Notes under the pieces: generated by a model | Databases searched by the model: none | The model's input: the letters and a program-made list of their open reading frames with translations, nothing else | What the model was told of the DNA's origin: nothing | Part shown: in pieces, positions 42,934 to 50,867 of the stretch | Numbering within the stretch: position 1 is the stretch's first letter | How the letters are laid out: each line of letters begins with the position of its first letter | NCBI GenBank assembly: GCA_017533825.1 | Contig: JAFWIE010000012.1 | Coordinates: forward strand, 39,424-103,423 | DNA: 64,000 nucleotides | Direction: 5' to 3' | Origin: Atopobiaceae bacterium | GTDB taxonomy: Bacteria > Actinomycetota > Coriobacteriia > Coriobacteriales > Atopobiaceae | Made by a program: the position numbers and the translations under genes

Positions 42934-43074
42934 GCGCGTGCCCATACCGTGTGGCGCATCGAGAGGCGTATAGACAGGCACGGGCTTGTTGCTTTTGAAA
43001 CATCGAATGGCGGTGCAGCCTTGGTACCTCGCTCGGGAGGCTGCTCTCCTGTGCTCTGGCAGCCGAGGCTGCCG

Positions 43075-43204
43075 ACCGAACAACCTCCCAAAGTTAGCTG
43101 ATTCGGGCGATTCTGCGAGCTTATTCGGATTCGGCTCGGGCGAAAACTGAACAACCTCCTCGAACTGGCCGTTTTGGGTTATTTTGGGAGCTTGTTCGGG
43201 TTGG
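43075..43204. repeat. Nested inverted-repeat unit, copy 1
   Basis: A 130-bp unit bounded by ACCGAACAACCTCCCAAA and the near complement of that at 43183-43201. Inside, GCGAGCTTATTCGG and CTGAACAACCTCCTCG repeat the same motif in opposite orientations, so there are four copies per unit. Confidence 0.85.
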
Positions 43205-43239
43205 CCATCACTCATGCGCTATGGCTACCAAGGCCACCG

Positions 43240-43369
43240 ACCGAATAACCTCCCAAAGTTAGCTGATTCGGGCGATTCTGCGAGCTTGTTCGGATTCGGC
43301 TCGGCCCCATTCCGAACAACCTCCTCGAAGGGGCCGTTTTGGGTTATTTTGGGAGGTTATTCGGGTTGG
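43240..43369. repeat. Nested inverted-repeat unit, copy 2
   Basis: A near-identical direct copy of 43075-43204, offset exactly 165 bp. Its outer arms ACCGAATAACCTCCCAAA and TTTGGGAGGTTATTCGGGT are almost perfectly complementary. The region 42934-43542 otherwise holds no supported gene. Confidence 0.85.
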
Positions 43370-43542
43370 CGGTACGCATGAATCGCTTGTTCCGAAACGA
43401 TGTGCTTTGGAGCGCCCACAGATTTTGGGGTCGGTCCTCTCACAAGACGTCACCTATAGAGAAACAAGAGGATAACAACGCATATCGCAGCGTTGACGAA
43501 CATGCAAGCGTGGGAAGAGCCAACAAGGGTCGCACCAAGCCG

Positions 43543-44646
43543 CTACTGATAGCTCACGACAAGCCCGTTCTTCTCCATCTTGATGGTACACGTAGCCCTG
43601 TCCTCGCTGTCTTGGGGCTGATAGGTGATCTCGGGGTAGATGTAGCCAGCGTCGTCACGTTTCATCTCCACGACGTAGATCCGCTCCGCGCCCTCGATGT
43701 TGCATGACGGTTGGTTGCTCGCGTTCGCCTCCTTGATGCGCACGCGACACTTGGTGCCATCACTCTCCTTGATGCTCTTAACGCTATAGGTCTCCACGAT
43801 ACCGTCATTCGCGGCATCCCAATCGAAGGAGTCCCTCGAATAGCGCATCCTCGTCGTGCCGCTCTTGATGATGAAGGCCTTTCGCTTGCCGAGGCCGTCC
43901 TCTATCATCATGCGTGCGATGTCAAAGACAGCGCCAGGGTACTTATCGTTCTCCAACCGCGAAACGGAGTAGCCACTAAAGACCTCGGCGCCCGTGTAGA
44001 CGTCCTCGATAATGGGAAAGAGTACACCGTCAACGGCCAAGGCGGTCTGACCTTTGAAAGTGAAGGTCTGCGTGCGCCCGTCATCCCAAGAAAAGACGAG
44101 CTCGTTCGTGTAGAGCGCGCCCGAATCGGCCATCGCCAAGTCCGGGGACAGGCGCATGTAGAGGACGCGTCCCCATAAGTCGTTGATTATGTCCGGATTT
44201 GTGATGCTTCCCTCGGTACCGTCCGAAAGCACGACGTGCAGGCTATCTGGATAGTCATGCTCTCCGTTCCTCCTGTCGTACTCCCTGAGATCAAAGTAGT
44301 TGCAGATGGCATCTATCTCCTCAAACTCCATCTCCTCATCGGCGCCCACGTCATACATCTCCAGCCACGTCGGGCCATCGGAGGCGTTCCATTGCCCACT
44401 GGGCTCCCTGTCGGTAACGGCAACGGGGGCGACGAGGTGGACCTCCTCCGTGGTCGACGTGTTCTGGGGAGCGGCTTGCTCCGCCTGGGGAGTGGCTTGC
44501 TCCGCCTGGGAAGCCGCGTCCTCGCTCTGGGAACCGAGCTGGCCATCCCCCGCCTGTGGCGCGCCCTGCGCGCAGCCGACCAGGATGACGACCATAGCCA
44601 CAGCGAGCAACGCCCTGACGACGCCGGACTTGACTTTGCCGCTCAA
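43543..44646 (-). CDS. Secreted lipoprotein of unknown function
   Basis: A 367-residue lipoprotein. Signal peptide VVRALLAVAMVVILVGCAQG with lipobox LVGC near residue 25. A low-complexity linker with SQAEQATPQAEQAAPQ repeats (residues 42-62) leads to a globular domain (about 85-367) with no recognised motif. The start is TTG, with GGAGG 7 nt upstream and no ATG nearby. It begins 46 nt after the membrane protein gene and is likely co-transcribed with it. The C-terminal part (TYSVKSIKESDGTKCRVRI) is beta-rich. Confidence 0.8.
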   Translation of the reverse strand: MSGKVKSGVVRALLAVAMVVILVGCAQGAPQAGDGQLGSQSEDAASQAEQATPQAEQAAPQNTSTTEEVHLVAPVAVTDREPSGQWNASDGPTWLEMYDVGADEEMEFEEIDAICNYFDLREYDRRNGEHDYPDSLHVVLSDGTEGSITNPDIINDLWGRVLYMRLSPDLAMADSGALYTNELVFSWDDGRTQTFTFKGQTALAVDGVLFPIIEDVYTGAEVFSGYSVSRLENDKYPGAVFDIARMMIEDGLGKRKAFIIKSGTTRMRYSRDSFDWDAANDGIVETYSVKSIKESDGTKCRVRIKEANASNQPSCNIEGAERIYVVEMKRDDAGYIYPEITYQPQDSEDRATCTIKMEKNGLVVSYQ

Positions 44647-44692
44647 ATGCGTACCTCCTCGGATAGCCCGCGCGTGCAGGAACCGCCACGCC

Positions 44693-45361
44693 CTAGATGA
44701 TTCCCAGTGGAATCAGCGTCGCAAGAAGAAGCGCGTCGACGCCCCATATGCCCAGCAAGAACCGCGTGCGCCGCTTGGGCTCCCAGTCCGGCACGTAGTT
44801 GCACGCCAGGAAGAAGGGGATGTACGTCGTCACGAAGACGGGCAGCACGCCCCACCACGGGTAAACCCAGATGAAGGAGTGGTTGCTCGTCGCCGCGAGG
44901 AAGCTCTCCACCAAGGCAAAGAGAAGCGCCATGCCGATGGCGCCAACCAGCTTGGCGCTCACGCCACCCTTGCCGTCCTTGGCAAAGTAGCGGGCCTTTG
45001 GGTCTGCGGGCAGCATCTTGTACGAGATGATTCCCGCGAGGGAGAACATCATCGACAACTCCCAGCACACGCCCACGAGCAGGATGAAGGTGGTGGACTC
45101 GTTGCTCACCGACCACAGCGGGTACCCCGCGAAGTGTCCAATGATGGCATTGCAGATCTCGTAGAACCAATGCACTCCGTAGAGGGCAAAACCGGCAAAG
45201 ATGACCTTGAACTCTCCTTTGTGGAACTCGCTCCAGTACACATAGAAGACCACAGCGAGGATGAAGATGAACGTCCAGTTGAAGTTCTCTGTGCTGCGGA
45301 CCACGATGGCATCCACGAGGTCCTTGGCTTGCTGCGATCCGTCTCCCCAGAACTTGAACAT
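44693..45361 (-). CDS. Six-helix membrane protein of unknown function
   Basis: A 222-residue membrane protein starting MFKFWGDGSQQAKDLVDAIV with GGAGG upstream. About six helices (WTFIFILAVVFYVYW, FAGFALYGVHWFYEICNAII, TFILLVGVCWELSMMFSLAG, AIGMALLFALVESFLA, and two more). Trp- and His-rich loops such as SNHSFIWVYPWWGVLP recall the DUF5692-like protein at 39005 in style, not in alignable sequence. First gene of a pair with the lipoprotein. Confidence 0.75.
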   Translation of the reverse strand: MFKFWGDGSQQAKDLVDAIVVRSTENFNWTFIFILAVVFYVYWSEFHKGEFKVIFAGFALYGVHWFYEICNAIIGHFAGYPLWSVSNESTTFILLVGVCWELSMMFSLAGIISYKMLPADPKARYFAKDGKGGVSAKLVGAIGMALLFALVESFLAATSNHSFIWVYPWWGVLPVFVTTYIPFFLACNYVPDWEPKRRTRFLLGIWGVDALLLATLIPLGII

Positions 45362-45520
45362 GGTCCCTCCTCGGTACGTCGGACTGCCCGTCGTGCGTAA
45401 ACGACCCATGTGGCCATTACGACCCATGTGGCCATTATATGTCCGAGGTACGGTATGCGCTCTAGGTAATCCCGCAAAGGTACCGCTGGCCAAGTCGTTG
45501 ACCTGCCGAGCAGCGCAGGG

Positions 45521-46843
45521 CTACTTTGTCCAATTGGCTATCTCGATCATGCCTTCGACGCCAGATGAGGTCACGGTCCCCGTCTTTGCGAAGTCCGCCC
45601 AGATGCGCCGCATTGGCAAACCTTGGCGACGGACATCTTCCTCGGTATAGCCCATGGCTATGGGGACGTCAGCCCCTCCCCTCAGGCCAAAGAGCGGAAC
45701 GCAATCCATGGCATGGCAGGCACCGATGGGCGAGCGGCCCAAGCCCCAGTTGAACAGGTAGCGCCACACTCTTCCACCAGCCTCGGCGAAGCCCCTCGCA
45801 AACGCGTCGTCGGCTGCGGTGAAGATGGCGGCGCTCTTTCTCTTGACCACCAGTTCCACAATCCACCTCGTGAGGAGGCACCTATGCAAGGCCATCAAGG
45901 TGCGGTTTGAGCCGATGTATGCGGAGACCTCTCGCGCGTTGCTGCCACAGAGCAGCTCGTGGGAGGGGGCCACCTGACGTATGCGTGCTGCTATCTGCGA
46001 TTTCGCCGGCAGGGGATGCACCCCAAAGTGCGGTCCAAAGATCATGTACTTGGCGTTGCTCTTCTCTGTGACGTTGGCAGTGATCCTCACCTGGGCGCTA
46101 CGGATCTCGTCGAGCGAGGCATCGGCCGGCAACTCGTTGAGCTCGTCGAGAATCTTGCGCTCCATGTCGTCGCGACCGTCCAAGGTGCCGAGGGGATCGC
46201 TCTGCATGATGGCACGCCTATACAGTCCGTCCGTTCCCTCAGCGAGCATGATGCAGCGAACGCAGTCGGCACCTGCAGACTGACCAAAGATGGTCACGTT
46301 GGTGGGGTCGCCCCCAAAGGAGGCTATGTTTGTCTGAATCCACCTGAGCGCCTCGATCACGTCCAGAAGCCCGTTGTTGGCAAAGCCGCCCTGCTGATCG
46401 CGGACAAAGCCGAGGAGCGAGAGACGGTAGTTCACGGCGACAAGTATCACGTTGTTCTCGCTCACGAGCGGCACGCGGTCGTAGCTCGGGCTGTCGCAGC
46501 CGCCGTTTCGGTATGCGCCACCGTGAATCCACACCATGACGGGAAGCGCGTCTCCCGGGTGAGCGTTGCCAGGTGTCGTGAGCGAGAGATACTGGCAGCT
46601 CTCCTCTTGGGGGAAGCTCTCGTAGGCGATGCCCGCTAGGAAGGTCTCGACATCGGAGCGCAGCTGCACGGCAAACGGCGCTGGCTCGATGCATTCGTGC
46701 ACGCCCGGTCCGTAGACGTACGGGACCGGCGCGCCATAGCGCTCAGAGCGCGCGTAGCGAATGCCTCTGACCTGCTGGCATCCCCTATCTACGTATCCCA
46801 CAAAGGTGCCGGCCGGGCATTTCCACGTGTTGGACTCTTCCAT
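45521..46843 (-). CDS. Type B carboxylesterase family protein
   Basis: A 440-residue alpha/beta hydrolase of the cholinesterase/carboxylesterase family. The oxyanion segment is PVMVWIHGGAYRNGG near residue 105, and the nucleophile Ser is in TIFGQSAGADCVR near 185. A His in GACHAMDCVPLFG near 390 is a plausible triad member. No signal peptide, so it is probably cytoplasmic. Start at 46843 is set by GGAGG; the much longer open frame upstream has no support. Divergent from a second alpha/beta hydrolase. Substrate unknown. Confidence 0.88.
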   Translation of the reverse strand: MEESNTWKCPAGTFVGYVDRGCQQVRGIRYARSERYGAPVPYVYGPGVHECIEPAPFAVQLRSDVETFLAGIAYESFPQEESCQYLSLTTPGNAHPGDALPVMVWIHGGAYRNGGCDSPSYDRVPLVSENNVILVAVNYRLSLLGFVRDQQGGFANNGLLDVIEALRWIQTNIASFGGDPTNVTIFGQSAGADCVRCIMLAEGTDGLYRRAIMQSDPLGTLDGRDDMERKILDELNELPADASLDEIRSAQVRITANVTEKSNAKYMIFGPHFGVHPLPAKSQIAARIRQVAPSHELLCGSNAREVSAYIGSNRTLMALHRCLLTRWIVELVVKRKSAAIFTAADDAFARGFAEAGGRVWRYLFNWGLGRSPIGACHAMDCVPLFGLRGGADVPIAMGYTEEDVRRQGLPMRRIWADFAKTGTVTSSGVEGMIEIANWTK

Positions 46844-46996
46844 GCTCGCCTCCGTCTCGTAAGGCTTTCCTGCAGGATACATCACGCAGAACACTTTCCG
46901 TGGCACATTGTTCCGCATGATTGGAGCCAGAGGAAGTAGCAGCGCTTCTGACCTCAGGCGGACGTCAACGCTTCCGACGCAATCACCTTGTATTGA

Positions 46997-47025
46997 TTGA
47001 ACGACTGGTTGAGGGGACCTATCAT
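46997..47025 (+). promoter_or_regulatory. Promoter of the membrane-anchored hydrolase gene
   Basis: TTGAAC, 17-nt spacer, TATCAT, with a leader of about 50 nt. Confidence 0.65.
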
Positions 47026-47080
47026 TAGTTACGTGGCATAAGACGTCCGTAGGAAGCGCAAGCATGGACTGGGAGGCCTC

Positions 47081-48181
47081 ATGATCACCGTAGTAAAGCG
47101 TAAGGCGGGCAAGGTGGCCGCTATCGCACTCGGCACGGTCGCGGCAACCGCAATCGGCGCCGTCCTCCTCTATCGCGACAAGAACCTGCACGAAGAGGAG
47201 CGCATGATCAGGCGGGCCATCGACGCGGGCTTCATAGAGAAACAGGTAGATGTGGACGGCGCAACGGTCAACTACGCCGAAGGCCCCTGCAACGGTCCGG
47301 CACTACTACTCGTGCACGGTCAGGGCGTGGAATGGGAAGACTACGCAAGCGTGCTGCCCGAGCTAGCGCAGCGCTACCACGTGTTTACCGTGGACTGCTT
47401 TGGGCACGGCGAGTCGGAGCACAATCCCGCCCTGTACTCGTGCAAGGTAAACGGCGACGTGCTCATCGCATTTGCACACGAGGTCATCGGCGCACCGTAC
47501 ATGGTGTCCGGGCACTCCTCCGGCGGCATCCTTGCTGCCTACATCGCGGCCAACGACCCCGGGAACGTGACGGCATGCATCTTGGAGGACCCGCCACTCT
47601 TCCGCGTGACACCCGAGGAGGCGCAGGAGGGAGCGGGCACGTTCGCTTGGCACGATGGCTATACGGTGGCGCACTCGTTCCTTCAGCAAGACGTCGTGAC
47701 CGACTACGCCACCTGGTACGCCGCACACAGCTATCTGTTTGGCCTGTTTGGCGGCTTGCAGCCCATGCTCGCCAAGCAAACTGCCGCATGGTGCGCGAGT
47801 CATCCGAACCAGCACGCGGTGAACGCCCTGGTACCTCGCGCTTGGACGCGTGGCATGTACTTCATGAACGACTTCGACCCGCGCTTTGGCGAGTCGTTCT
47901 ATGATGGCAGCTGGATGGCCGGTATAGACCAAGAGGCCATGCTTCGTGCCATAGCGTGCCCCGTCACCTTCATCAAGGCCATCACGCGCTACGGCGATGA
48001 CGGCGTGCTCTACGCCGCCACGAACGACGCGGACGCCACGCGCGTGCGGGAGTGTCTCGAGAGTCCCAAGTACGTGGAAATCGACTCTGGCCACGACATC
48101 CACGTAGAGCACCAGGACGTGTTTGTGAATGCGGTGGATGAGGCGGCAAGAAGCGCATCTTCATGCGGGTCGCACGCTTGA
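47081..48181 (+). CDS. Alpha/beta hydrolase with N-terminal membrane helix
   Basis: A 366-residue hydrolase anchored by residues 11-31 (VAAIALGTVAATAIGAVLLY). The fold motifs are LLLVHGQGVEWED near residue 74, the nucleophile elbow SGHSSGGILAA near 145, and a late Asp/His pair suggested by DSGHDIHVEHQ near 340. GGGAGG precedes the ATG. Likely an esterase or lipase-like enzyme facing the outside or cytoplasmic face of the membrane; substrate unknown. Confidence 0.88.
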   Translation: MITVVKRKAGKVAAIALGTVAATAIGAVLLYRDKNLHEEERMIRRAIDAGFIEKQVDVDGATVNYAEGPCNGPALLLVHGQGVEWEDYASVLPELAQRYHVFTVDCFGHGESEHNPALYSCKVNGDVLIAFAHEVIGAPYMVSGHSSGGILAAYIAANDPGNVTACILEDPPLFRVTPEEAQEGAGTFAWHDGYTVAHSFLQQDVVTDYATWYAAHSYLFGLFGGLQPMLAKQTAAWCASHPNQHAVNALVPRAWTRGMYFMNDFDPRFGESFYDGSWMAGIDQEAMLRAIACPVTFIKAITRYGDDGVLYAATNDADATRVRECLESPKYVEIDSGHDIHVEHQDVFVNAVDEAARSASSCGSHA

Positions 48182-48307
48182 GTGCCTCAAAACCAAGCAA
48201 AAGGCCCGTTTGTGCAACGAACACTAGGTGGGGTACCCACCCGCGCTCAGGCGGAATCTGGAGGCGCGCGCGCGTTGAAAACAACTGTCGAAAAGCAGTC
48301 GTTACCG

Positions 48308-48437
48308 TTGACTTCCGTCCTCCAGTGCGGCTACAATACGACTGACGGCAGCCTAGTACTTAAAGGTCGCGCTAGGCAACGCCGTCTGGGTTTTGACTAG
48401 GGCCATTGGTGGCTGCAACCACCGGCCCTATTCTTTT
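48308..48437 (+). ncRNA. Putative type I antitoxin RNA, copy 1
   Basis: TTGACT (48308-48313), 18-nt spacer, TACAAT (48332-48337) predicts transcription from about 48344. The RNA folds as a long hairpin, GACGGCAGCCTAG pairing with CTAGGC-AA-CGCCGTC, then an intrinsic terminator GGGCC...GGTGG/CCACCGGCCC followed by TATTCTTTT. It ends 3 nt before the stop of the convergent hydrophobic peptide gene, so the two transcripts would overlap tail to tail. Confidence 0.7.
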
Positions 48438-48440
48438 GTC

Positions 48441-48602
48441 TCAACCCTTCAAGTGCTTTGGCCTACGATCGTCATGTCGTGCTTCGGACCGGTCATCCCC
48501 CTCCTTCCTCGAGCTTTTGAGTTCGAGGTATGCCTTCTGGACCCCGAGGAGCCCAACTATCAGCTGCAGTGACACAAGCAGAACAGCGAGAAAGACTTCC
48601 AT
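48441..48602 (-). CDS. Putative type I toxin, small hydrophobic peptide (copy 1)
   Basis: A 53-residue peptide MEVFLAVLLVSLQLIVGLLG followed by a charged tail (KAYLELKSSRKEGDD ... RRPKHLKG). One membrane helix with a hydrophilic C-terminus is the usual shape of TxpA/BsrG/Fst-type toxins. ATG at 48602 has AAAGGGG about 6 nt upstream. An almost identical gene is at 56188. The convergent RNA at its 3' end is the candidate antitoxin. Confidence 0.7.
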   Translation of the reverse strand: MEVFLAVLLVSLQLIVGLLGVQKAYLELKSSRKEGDDRSEARHDDRRPKHLKG

Positions 48603-48672
48603 AACAACCCCTTTCTGTGTAAGCAAAGGCGTCGCCCAGCACTGACGAGGCTAACCGTCAGCCGTGTTGAAA

Positions 48673-48681
48673 ACTATAGCA
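48673..48681 (-). promoter_or_regulatory. Extended -10 promoter of the copy 1 toxin
   Basis: TGCTATAGT on the minus strand; leader about 65 nt, containing GGCTGACGGTTAGC, which is also conserved before the copy at 56188. Confidence 0.55.
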
Positions 48682-48733
48682 TAGGGGACGAACTTCGATG
48701 TTGAAAACAACTGTCGAAAAGCAGCCGTTGCCG

Positions 48734-48864
48734 TTGACTCCCGTCCGTCAGTGCGGCTATCATACGACCGACGGCAGCCTAGTACGTAAAGGGTGCGCTA
48801 GGCAACGCCGTCTGGGTTTTGACTAGGGCCATTGGTGGCGGCAACCACCGGCCCTATTCTTTTG
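48734..48864 (+). ncRNA. Putative solo antitoxin RNA, copy 2
   Basis: A near-exact repeat of copy 1 (48274-48463 versus 48700-48888). Promoter TTGACT, 18 nt, TATCAT; same long hairpin and terminator. Downstream only the last few codons of the toxin tail (RPKHLKG) survive, so this RNA has no local target. Confidence 0.65.
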
Positions 48865-48958
48865 TCTCAACCCTTCAAGTGCTTTGGCGTACTGTCTTCG
48901 CCAGTAAGCTTCCCGACGACGCAGGAGAATCCTACAGAGCGTTATGCCGCACATATCG

Positions 48959-48967
48959 TGTTATAAT
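48959..48967 (+). promoter_or_regulatory. Extended -10 promoter of the Nif11-leader gene
   Basis: TGTTATAAT in an AT-rich stretch; about 43 nt before the TTG start. Confidence 0.55.
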
Positions 48968-49009
48968 GCTTAAATTTGATATTATATTTTGTACAAGGAG
49001 AACAGAGTT

Positions 49010-49429
49010 TTGTCCAAAGAATCAGCAGCGGAGTTCGCCCAAGCAGTGATGGAAGACAATGAGCTTCGCGAGCGCACGGCAAAGCTTGATCCCGAGAAAC
49101 TATTGCCAATCGCAAAGGAAATGGGCTACGACTTCACGGCCGAGGAGCTGGAAGAAGTCATGAACGAGGGCCTGGAGCTTGCCCCTGACGAGCTTGATTC
49201 GGTAGTGGGTGGCATGAATAATCAACGCAGAAGTGAATTTGAGCTTCATAAACACCATCGGGAATCAGAACGCAATATGGCCGAGCATTGCTATGGCAAA
49301 CCGAGTGGTCCATTACATGATTGGGTAGTGGTCGGCCACGAGGAGCGGTGGATGTTCTGGGCGTGGACTCGCGGGTACGACCTCCTTAAGTGCTCTCGCT
49401 GCGGAGCAACCAAGGATCGCAGCGTGTAA
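49010..49429 (+). CDS. Nif11-like leader peptide protein with zinc-ribbon-like tail
   Basis: A 139-residue product starting at TTG with AAGGAG 9 nt upstream. Residues 1-65 match the Nif11-type RiPP leader: SKESAAEFAQAVMEDNELRE, LLPIAKEMGYDFTAEELEEV, and the Gly-Gly cleavage-like end ELDSVVGGMNN. The remaining 70 residues are not a classic short Cys/Ser/Thr-rich core. They contain CYGKPSGPLHDW and YDLLKCSRCGATK, spacing like an HxW...CxxCG zinc ribbon. No radical SAM, LanM, cyclodehydratase or export gene is in the window. It could be a precursor with a large core or a leader domain reused on a zinc protein. Confidence 0.7.
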   Translation: MSKESAAEFAQAVMEDNELRERTAKLDPEKLLPIAKEMGYDFTAEELEEVMNEGLELAPDELDSVVGGMNNQRRSEFELHKHHRESERNMAEHCYGKPSGPLHDWVVVGHEERWMFWAWTRGYDLLKCSRCGATKDRSV

Positions 49430-49464
49430 ACCCCCTTCGTAACGTATTGGTGGCCGGTCTCGCG

Positions 49465-49905
49465 TCAACCCTCTGGGCCGGGCCCTACGTTTTGGAGTTC
49501 CCTGATAAAGCAAACGCTCATCGTCACCATCGCAATTGCGAGCGTGTCGGATGCAATGAGCTGCCCGATGGCGGCTGCCGGTATCGGCTGCAACGGCCAA
49601 GGCTCGATGAAGCTGGCGAGGCAGGCCCGGAAGACCCAGACGAGCGTGAGGAAGAAGTAGAAGAAGATTACCTCGCGATTCAGAGACAGCGCCTTTCTAC
49701 CAAGAAGGATGAGCATCGCGCTCAGGCCAAAGAGCAGCAGCGAGAAGCAGTAGTTTGTGTAGTCGATGCCGACTATCAGATTCTCGTACTGCGTCGGCAG
49801 ATAGTCGTACCACTGGAACATCCACGGCACGAAGAAGTGCCAGAGCCCCACCAGGGCGCTGATTGCAACCGTGGCAAAGTACAAAACGCGCAATCCCCGC
49901 TTCAT
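49465..49905 (-). CDS. Four-helix membrane protein of unknown function
   Basis: A 146-residue membrane protein, MKRGLRVLYFATVAISALVG onward, with about four helices and loops FFVPWMFQWYDYLPTQYEN and NREVIFFYFFLTL. GGGGGAGAG precedes the ATG. A truncated, mutated copy of its C-terminal half lies at 55325-55512. Divergent from the HIRAN gene. No function can be assigned. Confidence 0.65.
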   Translation of the reverse strand: MKRGLRVLYFATVAISALVGLWHFFVPWMFQWYDYLPTQYENLIVGIDYTNYCFSLLLFGLSAMLILLGRKALSLNREVIFFYFFLTLVWVFRACLASFIEPWPLQPIPAAAIGQLIASDTLAIAMVTMSVCFIRELQNVGPGPEG

Positions 49906-50065
49906 AGTCACTCTCCCCCGTTGCAGCTTCCGGTCTGCCGCACCGCTCCATTCTACGGCACGTCCTTGCGGATGGCGCACGGCCGGCGGACCAATTGTTG
50001 TCCCGCACGCCCCGTACGATGGGGCCAAGCGCGGAGAAGGGTCCGCGATAAGGCGAGGAGGAGCC

Positions 50066-50392
50066 ATGTACGAGATGTCACGCGAGTTCATGTCGTGCCA
50101 CGTGGCGGGGTTCGGCCACTGGTACGGGCCGCAGGTCGCAGACAAGCTGAGCCCGGGCAAGAAGCTCAAGCTCAGGAGCGAGCCGGACAACCCCTACGAC
50201 CCCAACGCGGTGTCGGTGTGGTGCGGAAAGGTCAAGATCGGCTTCGTGCCGAGGGCGAGGAACCAGGAGCTGGCCAAGATGCTCTTCTTCGGGCACGGCG
50301 GCGCGTTCGAGGCGTACGTGCAGTCGACCGACTGGGCGCAGCACCCGGAGAGGCAGGTCAGGATGGTGGTCTACGTGAGGGACAGGCGGTAG
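50066..50392 (+). CDS. HIRAN-domain protein (intact copy)
   Basis: A 108-residue stand-alone HIRAN domain. The pattern is VAGFGHWYGPQVADKLSPG, then LRSEPDNPYDPNAVSVW and KIGFVPRARNQELAKML, the DNA-end-binding fold known from SWI2/SNF2 and nuclease-linked proteins. ATG has GAGGAGGAG upstream. Two damaged copies are at 55517 and 58388. The gene is followed by a strong hairpin also conserved in the third copy. Stand-alone HIRAN proteins are of unknown role, with DNA damage sensing proposed for the family. Confidence 0.8.
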   Translation: MYEMSREFMSCHVAGFGHWYGPQVADKLSPGKKLKLRSEPDNPYDPNAVSVWCGKVKIGFVPRARNQELAKMLFFGHGGAFEAYVQSTDWAQHPERQVRMVVYVRDRR

Positions 50393-50414
50393 GGTGCGCT
50401 GCGGAAGGCGCGCG

Positions 50415-50461
50415 CCGCATGGGCTCTCACGCGGGACATCCGGACGCGAGAGCCCATGCGG
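50415..50461. terminator. Hairpin after the HIRAN gene
   Basis: CCGCATGGGCTCTC (50415-50428) pairs perfectly with GAGAGCCCATGCGG (50448-50461). It is repeated at 58656-58702. There is no T run, so termination is uncertain. Confidence 0.6.
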
Positions 50462-50539
50462 CGGACGATGTGCCTCCTCAAGCGAGCGGCATGTGCCTTG
50501 TTTGGCCACTGGGCCGTAATCCTTATGCGGCAGGTGCAG

Positions 50540-50680
50540 ATTTCGCTTGTTCGATGACCTTTTGCGACTCGGGTGTGTAGAAGCGGAGTCTTCGCACTCG
50601 TTTGCGACGACATCCTCGAGCCCAAACACAAGCGGCAAGAACCGTACGTCAAGCCGTGCAAGAAGGATGTAAGAGAGACT
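50540..50680 (-). pseudogene. Remnant of the glycine-zipper gene
   Basis: Matches the 3' end of the gene at 58765-59763 but lacks about 97 bp between two GACTCGGGTGTG direct repeats present in the intact copy (58807 and 58906). It also loses similarity after about 50680. It follows the same HIRAN-hairpin context as the intact copy. Confidence 0.7.
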
Positions 50681-50867
50681 TACGTCATTTCTCGAAGCAC
50701 CTCTCCCGTGCTCGTCTGCGATAGCTCGAGAACCTTAGACACTTCCGCTATCTTCGCGCTGTCCCGGCTTGCAAAAAATCAATCACCTGCTTAACCCGAT
50801 TCAGCCCCCTATCGACGACAAACGACGTTCTATCGACGGCGCGAAATCGTTATCGCAACCTTTATCG

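Noticed and set aside
42475..43215. 246-codon minus-strand frame spanning the nested repeats
   Set aside because: Its translation runs through the inverted repeats and then in the wrong frame over the Panacea domain; no ribosome site. The in-frame 165-bp offset of the repeats keeps it open by chance.
43075..43369. CRISPR-like or integron attC array
   Set aside because: Only two direct units with internal palindromes, no integrase or cas gene, and no spacer diversity.
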